This document shows, in pieces, positions 16,331 through 24,682 of a DNA stretch of 27,642 bases; position 1 is the first letter of the stretch; every line of letters starts with the position of its first letter. The translations under genes and the position numbers were made by a program. Under the pieces are notes generated by a model that was given only the letters and a program-made list of their open reading frames with translations, did no database searches and had not been told where the DNA came from. The DNA comes from a bacterium (GTDB taxonomy: Bacteria; JAMCPX01). The DNA is taken from the NCBI GenBank assembly GCA_021789095.1, contig JAJYJX010000007.1, positions 1 through 27,642 on the forward strand, given 5' to 3'.

Positions 16331-17449
16331 CTACCTGTCTATCTCCGGGAGTATGATATCAAGGCTCCCGATAATGGCGACAAGGTCCGCTATCATTACT
16401 CCGCCGGATAATTTCGGAACAATACTCAGGTTAGCAAACGACGGCGCCCTGATCTTCAACCGGTACGGCTTTGTAGAGCCGTCACTGATAAGGTAGAACC
16501 CGAGCTCGCCTCTCGGATTCTCCGCACGCACGTACACCTCCCCTGCCGGTACCTTCAGTACCTTGGGCACTTTTGCAATGTGATCGCCCTGCTGGAACAT
16601 ATCAATGCACTGCCTTACGATCTTTGCCGACTGTTCCATCTCGTATATCCTCATCATGTACCTGTCCCATGCATCGCCGACCCTGCCCATCTCGCCCCTG
16701 CCGACCGGTATGTCAAAATCGAGTTCATTGTACATGAGGTATGGTTCTTCCCGCCTCAGGTCCCATTTTATGCCCGATGCTCTGAGGTTCGGCCCCGTTA
16801 CTCCGTAATCGAGTGCATCTTCGGGGCTTATCACTGCTATATTGGCAAGCCTTTTTATGAATATCGCGTTGTAAGAAAGCAGATCGTTGTATTCCTTTAT
16901 CTTTGGAGGAAAATAATCCAGAAACTCCTTTGTCTTATCAATAAACCCATCCGGTATATCCTGCGCAACGCCGCCTATCCTTATGTAGTTATACGTCAGC
17001 CTTGCTCCGCATACCATTTCAAAAAGGTCGTTTATGAATTCCCTTTCCCTTATGCCGAAGAGAAAAGGCGTAAAAGCACCCATGTCCGACGACAGTGAAC
17101 CGAATGCGATAAGGTGGCTTGAGATCCTGTTCAGCTCCGCCATTATCACCCTCAGGATCTGCGCCCTTCGGGGAATTTCTATGTTCAGCAGCTTCTCGAC
17201 CGTAAGTGCGTATGCAAGGTTGCAGTTCATGGAGGCGAGGTAATCCAGCCTGTCGGTGAACGGTGTAAACTGGGGGTAGGTAAGCCTCTCGGCTATTTTT
17301 TCGAGTGCCCTGTGGAGATACCCTATGTAAGGCGTTACCCTGCTTACGACTTCGCCGTCGGTCTTAATGAGCAGCCTCAGGACCCCGTGAGTGCTGGGGT
17401 GCTGGGGTCCCATATTAAGGTCCATGAATCTTTCGTCAACAACCGCCAT
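16331..17449 (-). CDS. nuoD: NADH-quinone oxidoreductase subunit D (49 kDa homologue)
   Basis: NuoD, with NuoB, forms the quinone-reduction site. The 372-residue protein starts MAVVDERFMDLNMGPQHPST; the GPQHPSTHG hairpin with its quinone-site histidine is at 14-22 and the TDRLDY tyrosine segment near 65-70. It is a separate gene here, not fused to nuoC as in E. coli. The ATG follows the nuoC TAA with no gap. Confidence 0.97.
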   Translation of the reverse strand: MAVVDERFMDLNMGPQHPSTHGVLRLLIKTDGEVVSRVTPYIGYLHRALEKIAERLTYPQFTPFTDRLDYLASMNCNLAYALTVEKLLNIEIPRRAQILRVIMAELNRISSHLIAFGSLSSDMGAFTPFLFGIREREFINDLFEMVCGARLTYNYIRIGGVAQDIPDGFIDKTKEFLDYFPPKIKEYNDLLSYNAIFIKRLANIAVISPEDALDYGVTGPNLRASGIKWDLRREEPYLMYNELDFDIPVGRGEMGRVGDAWDRYMMRIYEMEQSAKIVRQCIDMFQQGDHIAKVPKVLKVPAGEVYVRAENPRGELGFYLISDGSTKPYRLKIRAPSFANLSIVPKLSGGVMIADLVAIIGSLDIILPEIDR

Positions 17450-17923
17450 TTACACATCCCATGTATGGTACCTCTTTGGATAAACATAGTCCTTACGCAT
17501 CGGCCAGCCTTCCCAGTCATCCGGTAAAAGTATTCTTCTGAGATCGGAATGGTTGTCAAACACTATACCGTAAAGATCATAGGCTTCTCGTTCATACCAG
17601 TTTGCTCCGGGCCATACCTTCTCGACCGTTGGGACATGGGGGTTGTTTCTGTCAAGTTCCACCTTTAATGCAATCTTATGCTTATGCCTGATTGAACCGA
17701 GATGGTATATAACAAGCATCTTTCCCTGGTCCTTGAGATCGACACCGCTCAGGCTGATCATGGATGTGAATTCCAGTTCCGTTTCGCGCTTCAGGAAGCT
17801 GCAGATATCAACAATGGCATCACTTTCCACTACAACTGATGCGGGATGCGTATTCTCCTGAAACTGCTTTATCCTGCCGGTGAATTTCTCAGATAATGTC
17901 TGGTAGATCTGCTTTGCATCCAT
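17450..17923 (-). CDS. nuoC: NADH-quinone oxidoreductase subunit C (30 kDa homologue)
   Basis: The 157-residue peripheral-arm protein contains KVWPGANWYEREAYDLYGI and RRILLPDDWEGWPMRKDY, the signature region of the 30 kDa subunit. It holds no cofactor and packs against NuoD and NuoB. Its ATG overlaps the nuoB stop by one base (TAATG). The length is near the short end for stand-alone NuoC. Confidence 0.95.
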   Translation of the reverse strand: MDAKQIYQTLSEKFTGRIKQFQENTHPASVVVESDAIVDICSFLKRETELEFTSMISLSGVDLKDQGKMLVIYHLGSIRHKHKIALKVELDRNNPHVPTVEKVWPGANWYEREAYDLYGIVFDNHSDLRRILLPDDWEGWPMRKDYVYPKRYHTWDV

Positions 17924-18408
17924 TATTTCTTCACCAGCGTTTTTTTCTCCATTATCCTTTCCTGCAGTTTCATGATCCCTTCTATCAATGCCTCGGGCTT
18001 CGGCGGGCAGCCCGGCACATACACGTCAACAGGTATTATCCTGTCAACACCTTTGAGAACAGCGTAGGAATCTTTATAAAACGGCCCTCCTGTATTTGCG
18101 CAGCTGCCCATTGCAATCACGTACTTTGGAGAAGGCATCTGGGCATAAAGCTTTTTTACCCTGTCGGCCATCTTGTGTGTTATCGTGCCTGCCACGATCA
18201 TGAGATCCGACTGCCGCGGCGTTGCCCTGAACACTGCACCGAACCTGTCGAGGTCGTAACGCGACGCACCCGTCTGCATAAGCTCAATGCCGCAGCACGC
18301 TGTTGCAAAAAGCATATACCACAGCGATGATTTTTTTGACCAGTTAAGAAATTTATCAACGGTTGTAAACAGTATATTTTCCGGCAACCTGTCTTCCAGT
18401 ACACCCAT
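17923..18408 (-). CDS. nuoB: NADH-quinone oxidoreductase subunit B (cluster N2)
   Basis: The 161-residue NuoB binds the terminal [4Fe-4S] cluster N2 that reduces quinone. All four ligands are visible: the tandem Cys38-Cys39 in [10 protein letters not shown], Cys103 in MGSCANTGG, and Cys134 in [17 protein letters not shown] overlaps couple it to both nuoA and nuoC. Confidence 0.97.
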   Translation of the reverse strand: MGVLEDRLPENILFTTVDKFLNWSKKSSLWYMLFATACCGIELMQTGASRYDLDRFGAVFRATPRQSDLMIVAGTITHKMADRVKKLYAQMPSPKYVIAMGSCANTGGPFYKDSYAVLKGVDRIIPVDVYVPGCPPKPEALIEGIMKLQERIMEKKTLVKK

Positions 18409-18806
18409 TATTGTTTGTCTTCGCTTTCTTTAAGATTGCCCAGATCCTTAATCCAGTCGAGATCTCCCATGTTCCATACGTATGCAAAACCAAAAAGCAG
18501 TATGACAATAAATATAAGCACGTCCCAGAATGCTATCCAGCCTATGGATTTGAATACAACAGCCCACGGGAAAAGGAATACGACCTCAACATCGAATATA
18601 ACAAAGATCAATGCTATGATATAGAACCGTATGTTGAATGTTATCCAGCTGTACCCTATCGGATCCTCTCCGCATTCATAATTGCTCATCTTTACCACGT
18701 TCGGCTCGGCAGGTCTTACAAGCCTTGCAATCAGCAGGGTTACGGCGACAAAAACAACGCCTACTACTATAAAAATAAACGCGCTTGAAAAATTTATCAT
18801 CATCAT
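18408..18806 (-). CDS. nuoA: NADH-quinone oxidoreductase subunit A
   Basis: The 132-residue three-helix membrane subunit carries the conserved NYECGEDP loop, which lies near the quinone site, and [13 protein letters not shown] with its membrane acidic residues. It is the first gene of nuoABCDHIJKLMN. Three ATG codons are in tandem at the start and only a weak GGG lies upstream. The 214 bases to the divergent HD-GYP gene must hold the operon promoter. A perfect TTGACA is present at 18863-18858 on this strand, but I see no matching -10 at the right distance. Confidence 0.95.
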   Translation of the reverse strand: MMMINFSSAFIFIVVGVVFVAVTLLIARLVRPAEPNVVKMSNYECGEDPIGYSWITFNIRFYIIALIFVIFDVEVVFLFPWAVVFKSIGWIAFWDVLIFIVILLFGFAYVWNMGDLDWIKDLGNLKESEDKQ

Positions 18807-18979
18807 ACTTTTTTACCCGTATACTGTATACGCTTGCTACATTAAAAAATAAAGCCTTGTCAAGGATTTGTAAACCCCTTTATTGTTCATTTTTGTAAAA
18901 TTTCCAACAATTTTAGATATAAGGACATATCTGCAATATATTACCGCCTAAAATTCATACAGTTAGACTCCTTTAAGTC

Positions 18980-18995
18980 TGGTATATAAAATGCA
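18980..18995 (+). promoter_or_regulatory. Sigma-54-like box upstream of the first HD-GYP gene
   Basis: TGGTATATAAAATGCA keeps the GG-N10-GC spacing of RpoN promoters but departs from the consensus at four positions (C4, C6, G7, T12). Thirteen of 16 bases match the box at 21169-21184 in front of the second HD-GYP gene. The predicted start near 19006 would fall at the G9 tract and leave a leader of about 15 bases to the ATG at 19021. An imperfect dyad, AGACT/AGTCT, lies just upstream at 18965-18980. Confidence 0.35.
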
Positions 18996-19005
18996 TATAA
19001 CTGTA

Positions 19006-19014
19006 GGGGGGGGG
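19006..19014 (+). repeat. Nine-guanine homopolymer in the ribosome-binding region
   Basis: Nine consecutive G residues lie six bases before the ATG at 19021 and form the only Shine-Dalgarno-like sequence (AGGGGG) for the HD-GYP gene. If translation instead began at the in-frame ATG at 18991, the tract would encode three glycines. Length changes by slipped-strand mispairing would alter ribosome-site spacing in the first case or the reading frame in the second. Confidence 0.85.
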
Positions 19015-19020
19015 TATTAT

Positions 19021-21039
19021 ATGGAAACTCCCGTGCAGATAGAAGAAACATTGGACAGGAGTGCACGTGCATTGAAAGCTATCATGCAATGTCACTTTGC
19101 GGTAATGCACGCAAAGGATGAATCCGGTCTTCTTAATGATATATGCAGGATCGTAGTAGAAAAGGGTATATACAGGTTTGCATGGGTCGGTTTTGCCAGT
19201 CATGACAAACAGAAGTCTATAATACCTGTAGCAAAGGCAGGGTTTGAAGAAGGATATCTTGATGCCGTTCAAATTACATGGGCCGATGAGGAATTGGGCC
19301 GCGATGCGGCAGGTATAGCTATAAAAACAGGCCAGCCTTTTTTTATAAGGAATATAGATGATCCTGATTTTGGTCCATGGGTTGCTGAAGCAAAAAAACG
19401 CGGATATGCTTCTGTAATAGCGCTCCCATTGATTATTGATTCTGAACCTATCGGCACACTTAATATTTATGCCTCGGAGTCAGATGCCTTTAATGAAAAT
19501 GAAATTAATCTCCTCATAGAATTTGCCAATGAGCTTGCATTTGGGATTAAAACCCTCCACACGCAGGCAGAAAAGGAAAAGGCTGAAAAAGAGCTTGAAA
19601 AAAATGAAATATATTACCGGTCTATCATTGAAAACTCACAGGATATGATCAGCGTTTTGAACGTTGACGGGATCATACGGTACATGAGTCCTCCTGTTAA
19701 AACAGTACTTGGTTATAATCCTGAAGAATTGATAGGCACAAATATCGTCAAAATAATACATCCTGCAGATAAAAGAATGGCTATTGAGAAATTTTTAGCC
19801 GGCATCAATACACCCGGTTTTACAAGTATTATTGAGCACCGTTTTAAACAAAAAGATGGTTCATGGCGTTTTGTTGAGGCAAAGGGAAAGAACCTCGTTG
19901 ATAAAGAAGGGGTTGCGGGCATTGTTTTTCATTACCGTGATATCACAGAGCGGAAATTAGCCGAGGAAAAGCTGAAAAAAGAGATGGAAACGATAAATAC
20001 AATGCACGAGATTGATCAGATTATCCTCTCTACACTGAAGCCGCAGCGTATCCTGTATTCCGTTCTTATGAAGGTAAACAGTTTCATACCGTGCGATGCA
20101 GCCGGGATTGCGCTTATAGATAAAGAAAGGGGAGGCTTTACTCTTGCTGCAGGATTCGGCATACCGTTATTTACAAAGGATTTGTTTATCGGGTTTTCGG
20201 ATACAAGCATGACAGATGTCGTCAGAACAGGCAAATACCAGTACATACCGGACATATCCGGCATAGCAGAACACCTGCTTTTAGAAAAAATATTTATGGA
20301 TTTAGGATTTGTATCAATTATACGGATCCCTGTTAAGATAAAGGATGAAATAATAGGCGTCGTGAAATTTATTTCAAGAAAGCCCTCGGCATTCAGGACA
20401 GATGACATGGTGGTTTTAGAAAAGCTTGCGGCACAAATATCGGTTGCCTTCTCAAACACAAGACTTGTGACAGACCTTGAAGAGCTCTCGATAGGAACGA
20501 TAAAGGCGCTTTCAAATGCCATAGATGCAAAATCCAGATGGACAGCAGGACACTCGGAGCGTGTTACGGCATATGCTGTTATGATTGGCAAAGCAATGGG
20601 ACTGGAGGAAAAAGCTCTAAATACGCTCGAGATTTCAGGGCTTCTCCATGATATAGGAAAGATCGGCACATTTGAGAACATCCTTGATAAGGAAGCAGAG
20701 CTTAGCGAGGAAAACAGGAAGTTGATCAGAGAGCATCCCGGTAAGGGTGCAGAGATCCTATCACCAATCAAGCAGTTGAAAAATATTATACCTGCTGTTA
20801 AGCACCACCATGAGTGGTACGATGGAACAGGTTATCCTGACGGATTAAAGGGTACGGTCATCCCTTTGTCTGCCAGGATACTTGCAGTAGCGGACACAAT
20901 GGATGCAATGGCTTCAGACAGGCCTTACAGAAAAGGCAGACCGAAGGAAGAGATCGTCGCTGAATTAAAGAAGTTTTCCGGTATTCAGTTTGATCCTGAT
21001 ATTATAAAGATTTTCTTACTCCTCGATATGCCAAAATAA
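19021..21039 (+). CDS. GAF-PAS-GAF sensor with HD-GYP domain (predicted c-di-GMP phosphodiesterase)
   Basis: This soluble 672-residue protein has a GAF domain at about 20-175, a PAS/PAC at 195-310, a second GAF at 325-480 and a complete HD-GYP domain at 490-672. The catalytic region shows GHSERV (His511), the HD pair in HDIGKIG (543-544), HHHEWYDGTGYPDGLKG with the GYP at 604-606, and the late DTMDAMASDRPYRK helix. All expected metal ligands appear present, so c-di-GMP hydrolysis to pGpG or GMP is the likely activity, controlled by ligands of the GAF/PAS domains. There is no transmembrane segment. The start at 19021 follows the G9 tract; an ATG at 18991 would add ten residues. The gene diverges from nuoA and has a paralogue immediately downstream. 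Confidence 0.9.
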   Translation: METPVQIEETLDRSARALKAIMQCHFAVMHAKDESGLLNDICRIVVEKGIYRFAWVGFASHDKQKSIIPVAKAGFEEGYLDAVQITWADEELGRDAAGIAIKTGQPFFIRNIDDPDFGPWVAEAKKRGYASVIALPLIIDSEPIGTLNIYASESDAFNENEINLLIEFANELAFGIKTLHTQAEKEKAEKELEKNEIYYRSIIENSQDMISVLNVDGIIRYMSPPVKTVLGYNPEELIGTNIVKIIHPADKRMAIEKFLAGINTPGFTSIIEHRFKQKDGSWRFVEAKGKNLVDKEGVAGIVFHYRDITERKLAEEKLKKEMETINTMHEIDQIILSTLKPQRILYSVLMKVNSFIPCDAAGIALIDKERGGFTLAAGFGIPLFTKDLFIGFSDTSMTDVVRTGKYQYIPDISGIAEHLLLEKIFMDLGFVSIIRIPVKIKDEIIGVVKFISRKPSAFRTDDMVVLEKLAAQISVAFSNTRLVTDLEELSIGTIKALSNAIDAKSRWTAGHSERVTAYAVMIGKAMGLEEKALNTLEISGLLHDIGKIGTFENILDKEAELSEENRKLIREHPGKGAEILSPIKQLKNIIPAVKHHHEWYDGTGYPDGLKGTVIPLSARILAVADTMDAMASDRPYRKGRPKEEIVAELKKFSGIQFDPDIIKIFLLLDMPK

Positions 21040-21168
21040 CTGACTGCGCCAAAGCGTTCGAACCCGTATGAATATTTTTAAACACTGTTGATGACTTTTA
21101 ATCAGCTTGGTATGGCTCACAAGATTTGTACTATTGAAATTACGATTAGTTATACTGATTCCTTTTTT

Positions 21169-21184
21169 TGGTATAAATAATGCT
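21169..21184 (+). promoter_or_regulatory. Sigma-54-like box upstream of the second HD-GYP gene
   Basis: TGGTATAAATAATGCT has GG-N10-GC spacing and closely resembles the box at 18980-18995 (13 of 16 identical). It lies 114 bases before the ATG at 21299. The surrounding 259-base intergenic region is AT-rich and holds no gene or clear terminator; the Shine-Dalgarno AAGGAG is at 21284-21289. Confidence 0.35.
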
Positions 21185-21298
21185 AATAAATAGGTGATAG
21201 TTTTGTACATAGTATAGCGAGATTAAAGATATAAAACAAAAGAGGTTGCATTCATTACTGCAGTTTTGTCTTTAACCTATTTGAAGGAGTTAATGTAA

Positions 21299-24169
21299 AT
21301 GTATAAACAGTATGACGAACAGCTTAAACATGAGGTTCAAAAGCGTATACAGATAGAGGAAAAACTTCACAGGATAATGCTGGCAATCAAGTCGCTGAGT
21401 GAATGCAACCATGCACTGGTTCATATTAACGATGAGAAAGAGCTTATGAATGTAGTATGCAAAAGTATTGTCAACACAGGCGGATACAGGCTTGCATGGG
21501 TGGGCTTCGCAGAACGTGATGATAAAAAAACTGTGAAGCCGGTGGCGTATGCCGGGTACGAGGAAGGCTATCTGGAAAAGGCAAACATCACGTGGGGCAA
21601 TGATGAGTATGGCCAGAGTCCTGCAGGCATAGCCATAAGGACTGGCACGCCGTGCATAGTAAAAAATACCCTTACCGATCCCTCTTTCGACCCATGGTGC
21701 AGCGAAGTATTAAAAAGGAGATATGCCTCATCTATTGCCCTGCCGCTTATCGTTAATAACGTAACTTTTGGGGCTCTTAGTATCTATGCAGGTGAACCTG
21801 ATGCATTTAACAGTGATGTGCGCGAACTGTTTCATGAGCTTGCAAACGACCTTGCGTTCAGGATCGAAACCATACGGATCAGGGCTGCAAAAGAGAAAGC
21901 CGAAAAAGAGCTTGAAAAAAGCGAAGTCTATTTCCGTTCAATTATAGAGAGTCTTCAGGACAGCGTAACCGTTTTCGATTACGATGGCACAATACGGTAC
22001 CGGAACTCCGGGTTCGGGGACACAAGCGGTTACAGACCAGAAGATTTGATCGGTAAAACCGCATTAAAATTTATACACCCTGACGACAGGCAGAGAGTTA
22101 TAGAAGACTTTACAAACGGTATAAAGATACCCGGCAAGACAACGGTCAGTGAGTTCCGCTACCGTTTCAAAGACGGTTCATGGCACGTTCTTGAAGCACA
22201 GATAAGGAACCTCCATGACATGCCCGAGGTTAAAGGTGTCGTGGTCAATTCAAGAGATATAACAAAGATGAAACAGGCCGAGGGGAAACTACGTACAGAG
22301 ATTACCGAGAGGAAAAAGACCGAGGAGGCACTTAAGACAAGCGAGGATCGTTTTCGTGCCATGGTACAGAACAGCTCTGATATAATATCTGTAATGGACG
22401 AGCATGGTATATTAAAGTATGTATCGCCGTCTATAGAGCGGCTGCTTGGTTATGTCCCTGGGGACAGGATCGGAAAGAGCGCACTTGATCTGCTGCATCC
22501 GGATGATATTGAAATGACCCTTAAGGCTGTGAGCGATATATTGGCCTATCCGGATCACCCTTATGCGATCGAGATAAGGTACCTTCATGCAGACGGCGTA
22601 TACAGGAACTTCGAGATAAGGGGCTCAAACCAGCTTAACAATACAAGTATTAACGGAATCGTTGGGATTGGAAGAGATGTAACAGAGCATAAGCAAACAG
22701 AATCCAACCTCAAGGAAGAGATGGAAATAACAACGAACCTCCTGATGCTTTCCGAGGCAGCCGCCCATATAACGGATGTAGACAAGTTAATGGAAAAGGT
22801 TGTAAAGTCAAGTCGCAGGATTATGGGCTGTGATATATCGCTGTCTTACCTCCGGAACAAAGAATCCGGGGCATTCATGCCAAGCAGCCAGATCGGCCTC
22901 CCCAATAAGATTGTACCCATTTTTAACACCGAACCGCTCAGTGCGGAGATTATAAAAAAGTACCTTGATCTTAAGAAGCCTGTGCTGGTCTCATTAAATA
23001 TGCCGTACAGTTCAAACGATATTTCTATGCCGATCATAAAGATTGAAGATACGGATTCAGGCAAATGGCCTTTGTTTAACTTTAGCAGCGATATAAAGGC
23101 TGCGGTCATCGTACCATTGACGAATACAGATGAGTACCTTGGACTCATAGTGGGTATGTATGCAACACAGGATGCAGGCAGGTTCACGGATAGATACAGA
23201 AAAATGATGGTGGGTATATCCAACCAGGTTTCCACAGCACTTGATCAGGCAAGGCTTTACAGGGAGTCGGTGGAAAAGACAATGGAATTCTCGAACAAGA
23301 TCGAAACTATCAGCATGATGCATGAGATCGGTAAAAGCATACTTTCAACGGTTCAGTCTCAGGGTATACTTGACTCTATGACAAGAATGGCAGGAAAGAT
23401 AGTACCGTGCGATGCCGCGGGTGTTGCCATTGTTGATGTGGATAGAGAAGGGTTTTTATATGAAGCTGGTTTCGGGGCAGAATCTTTACAAAAAGATTCG
23501 TTCATAAAATTCCGCGATACAAGTGCTACGGACATCATCAGGACAGGAAGGCCACAGTACATTGCAAAATTATCGGATATGAAAGGGCTCCTGCCTTTTG
23601 AAAAAAATCTATTGCACGAAGGGGTTATATCATTGATAAGAATTCCAATGAAGGTTAAAGAGGAGATCATAGGTGTGCTGAGTCTCGGATCCAAAAGGTC
23701 GTCCGCATTTATGCGAGAAAACCTTCTTGTCCTGGAAAATTTTGCAGACCAGATATCAGTGGCGCTGTCCAATGCAAGACTGCTGACCGATCTTGAGGAT
23801 CTTTTTATCGGGACGATCAAATCACTATCTACTGCCATTGAAGCAAAGTCAGCGTGGATAGCGGGGCATTCCGAAAGGGTAACAAAATATGCCGTTATGA
23901 TAGGGGAAGAATTGGGTCTGGACGAGAAAATGTTGAAGAACCTCAAGATTGCGGGTATTCTGCACGACATAGGCAAAATTGGTACTTATAGTATATTGGA
24001 TAAAACTGCTAAATTCACTGACAAAGAGATAGAATTGATTAGAGGCCACGCTGCCAAGGGGGCAGAAATACTGTCTCCCATAAAGCAACTCAAGGACATC
24101 GTTCCCGCTGTTAAATACCATCATGAAGCTTTTAATGGCACAGGTTATCCCGAGGGTTTAAGGGGTTAG
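21299..24169 (+). CDS. GAF-PAS-PAS-GAF-GAF-HD-GYP protein, truncated by an in-frame TAG
   Basis: This is a longer paralogue of the preceding gene. Domains in order are GAF (25-190), PAS (205-325), PAS (345-465), a divergent GAF-like region (480-655), GAF (670-825) and HD-GYP from 835. GHSERV (His857), HDIGKIG (His889-Asp890) and HHEAFNGTGYPEGLRG are present; Asn946 replaces the usual aspartate before GTGYP. Codon 957 is TAG (24167-24169). The same frame continues open for 64 residues to a TGA at 24362-24364, and these align without a gap to the end of the paralogue. The full protein would have been about 1,021 residues. The frame-keeping tail indicates a recent nonsense mutation, stop-codon readthrough or a sequence error. 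AAGGAG lies nine bases before the ATG. Confidence 0.85.
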   Translation: MYKQYDEQLKHEVQKRIQIEEKLHRIMLAIKSLSECNHALVHINDEKELMNVVCKSIVNTGGYRLAWVGFAERDDKKTVKPVAYAGYEEGYLEKANITWGNDEYGQSPAGIAIRTGTPCIVKNTLTDPSFDPWCSEVLKRRYASSIALPLIVNNVTFGALSIYAGEPDAFNSDVRELFHELANDLAFRIETIRIRAAKEKAEKELEKSEVYFRSIIESLQDSVTVFDYDGTIRYRNSGFGDTSGYRPEDLIGKTALKFIHPDDRQRVIEDFTNGIKIPGKTTVSEFRYRFKDGSWHVLEAQIRNLHDMPEVKGVVVNSRDITKMKQAEGKLRTEITERKKTEEALKTSEDRFRAMVQNSSDIISVMDEHGILKYVSPSIERLLGYVPGDRIGKSALDLLHPDDIEMTLKAVSDILAYPDHPYAIEIRYLHADGVYRNFEIRGSNQLNNTSINGIVGIGRDVTEHKQTESNLKEEMEITTNLLMLSEAAAHITDVDKLMEKVVKSSRRIMGCDISLSYLRNKESGAFMPSSQIGLPNKIVPIFNTEPLSAEIIKKYLDLKKPVLVSLNMPYSSNDISMPIIKIEDTDSGKWPLFNFSSDIKAAVIVPLTNTDEYLGLIVGMYATQDAGRFTDRYRKMMVGISNQVSTALDQARLYRESVEKTMEFSNKIETISMMHEIGKSILSTVQSQGILDSMTRMAGKIVPCDAAGVAIVDVDREGFLYEAGFGAESLQKDSFIKFRDTSATDIIRTGRPQYIAKLSDMKGLLPFEKNLLHEGVISLIRIPMKVKEEIIGVLSLGSKRSSAFMRENLLVLENFADQISVALSNARLLTDLEDLFIGTIKSLSTAIEAKSAWIAGHSERVTKYAVMIGEELGLDEKMLKNLKIAGILHDIGKIGTYSILDKTAKFTDKEIELIRGHAAKGAEILSPIKQLKDIVPAVKYHHEAFNGTGYPEGLRG

Positions 24170-24364
24170 CCAATACGATTGCTTGCAAGGGTCCTGACAG
24201 TTGCAGATTCAGTTGATGCAATGGCTTCAGACAGGCCTTACAGGAAGGCTAAATCAAGGGAAGAAATCTTACAGGAATTAAGAAGATGTTCCGGAACACA
24301 GTTTGATCCGAAGATCGTAAAAGCATTTTTACCTGTTTACACATCCGATCACCCGATTGTATGA
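24170..24364 (+). pseudogene. Separated C-terminal end of the second HD-GYP domain
   Basis: These 64 codons follow the TAG in the same frame and encode PIRLLARVLTVADSVDAM, then SDRPYRK and FDPKIVKAF. Each element matches the corresponding end of the HD-GYP domain at about 20870-21030. An ATG-less TTG could start a fragment near 24179, but no Shine-Dalgarno is visible, so independent translation is unlikely. It is either the dead tail of a nonsense-mutated gene or the readthrough portion of a functional protein. Confidence 0.8.
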
Positions 24365-24514
24365 TTTTTATTTCCGGTGTAAGCCCTCGAAATTAGCTGT
24401 GCAGCCTATGTGTATATCTTCGCTTGCATCTTTACTTCTTCACACATCCCCGACACCCCCCAGTCAATGAGGGATCGTGGGAAGCTCTATGTTGATTAAC
24501 TATTTGAACAACAA

Positions 24515-24601
24515 CGGAGGGAGTAGGATTCGAACCCACGATCCACTTGCGCGGATAACGGTTTTCAAGACCGTCGCCTTAAACCACTCGGCCATCCCTC
24601 C
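24515..24601 (-). tRNA. tRNA-Ser, anticodon UGA
   Basis: Read on the minus strand the gene begins GGAGGGATGGCCGAGTGG. The acceptor stem GGAGGGA pairs with TCCCTCC, the anticodon loop is CTTGAAA (anticodon TGA, reading UCA), and a long variable arm typical of serine tRNAs precedes GTTCGAAT in the T arm. The discriminator base at 24515 is G, as expected for serine. CCA is not encoded (the next bases are TTG). The 150 bases between it and the HD-GYP tail hold nothing I recognise. Confidence 0.96.
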
Positions 24602-24617
24602 ATGCGCACACAAAAAA

Positions 24618-24646
24618 ATAACAGAGTTATAAAAATAATCAAGCAA
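24618..24646 (-). promoter_or_regulatory. Candidate promoter of the tRNA-Ser gene
   Basis: On the minus strand TTGCTT (24646-24641) and TGTTAT (24623-24618) are spaced by 17 bases and lie about 16 bases before the mature tRNA 5' end. The region between lolC and the tRNA is strongly AT-rich. Both hexamers are partial matches. Confidence 0.4.
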
Positions 24647-24682
24647 TTTGTAGTTTTGATCTGTGGTTTTTTGGTTAAAAAA

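Noticed and set aside
18991-19020. Upstream ATG at 18991 as the start of the first HD-GYP protein
   Set aside because: It has no Shine-Dalgarno and lies inside the sigma-54-like box. The ATG at 19021 has the G-rich site at a proper distance. It is kept as an alternative in the G9 finding.
21293-21298. ATGTAA just upstream of the second HD-GYP start as a start-stop regulatory element
   Set aside because: It is only three bases from the AAGGAG site and could occur by chance; nothing else supports it.
24167-24178. Frameshift as the cause of the split HD-GYP gene
   Set aside because: The segments before and after TAG are in the same reading frame and align to the paralogue with no gap, so it is a nonsense codon, not an indel.
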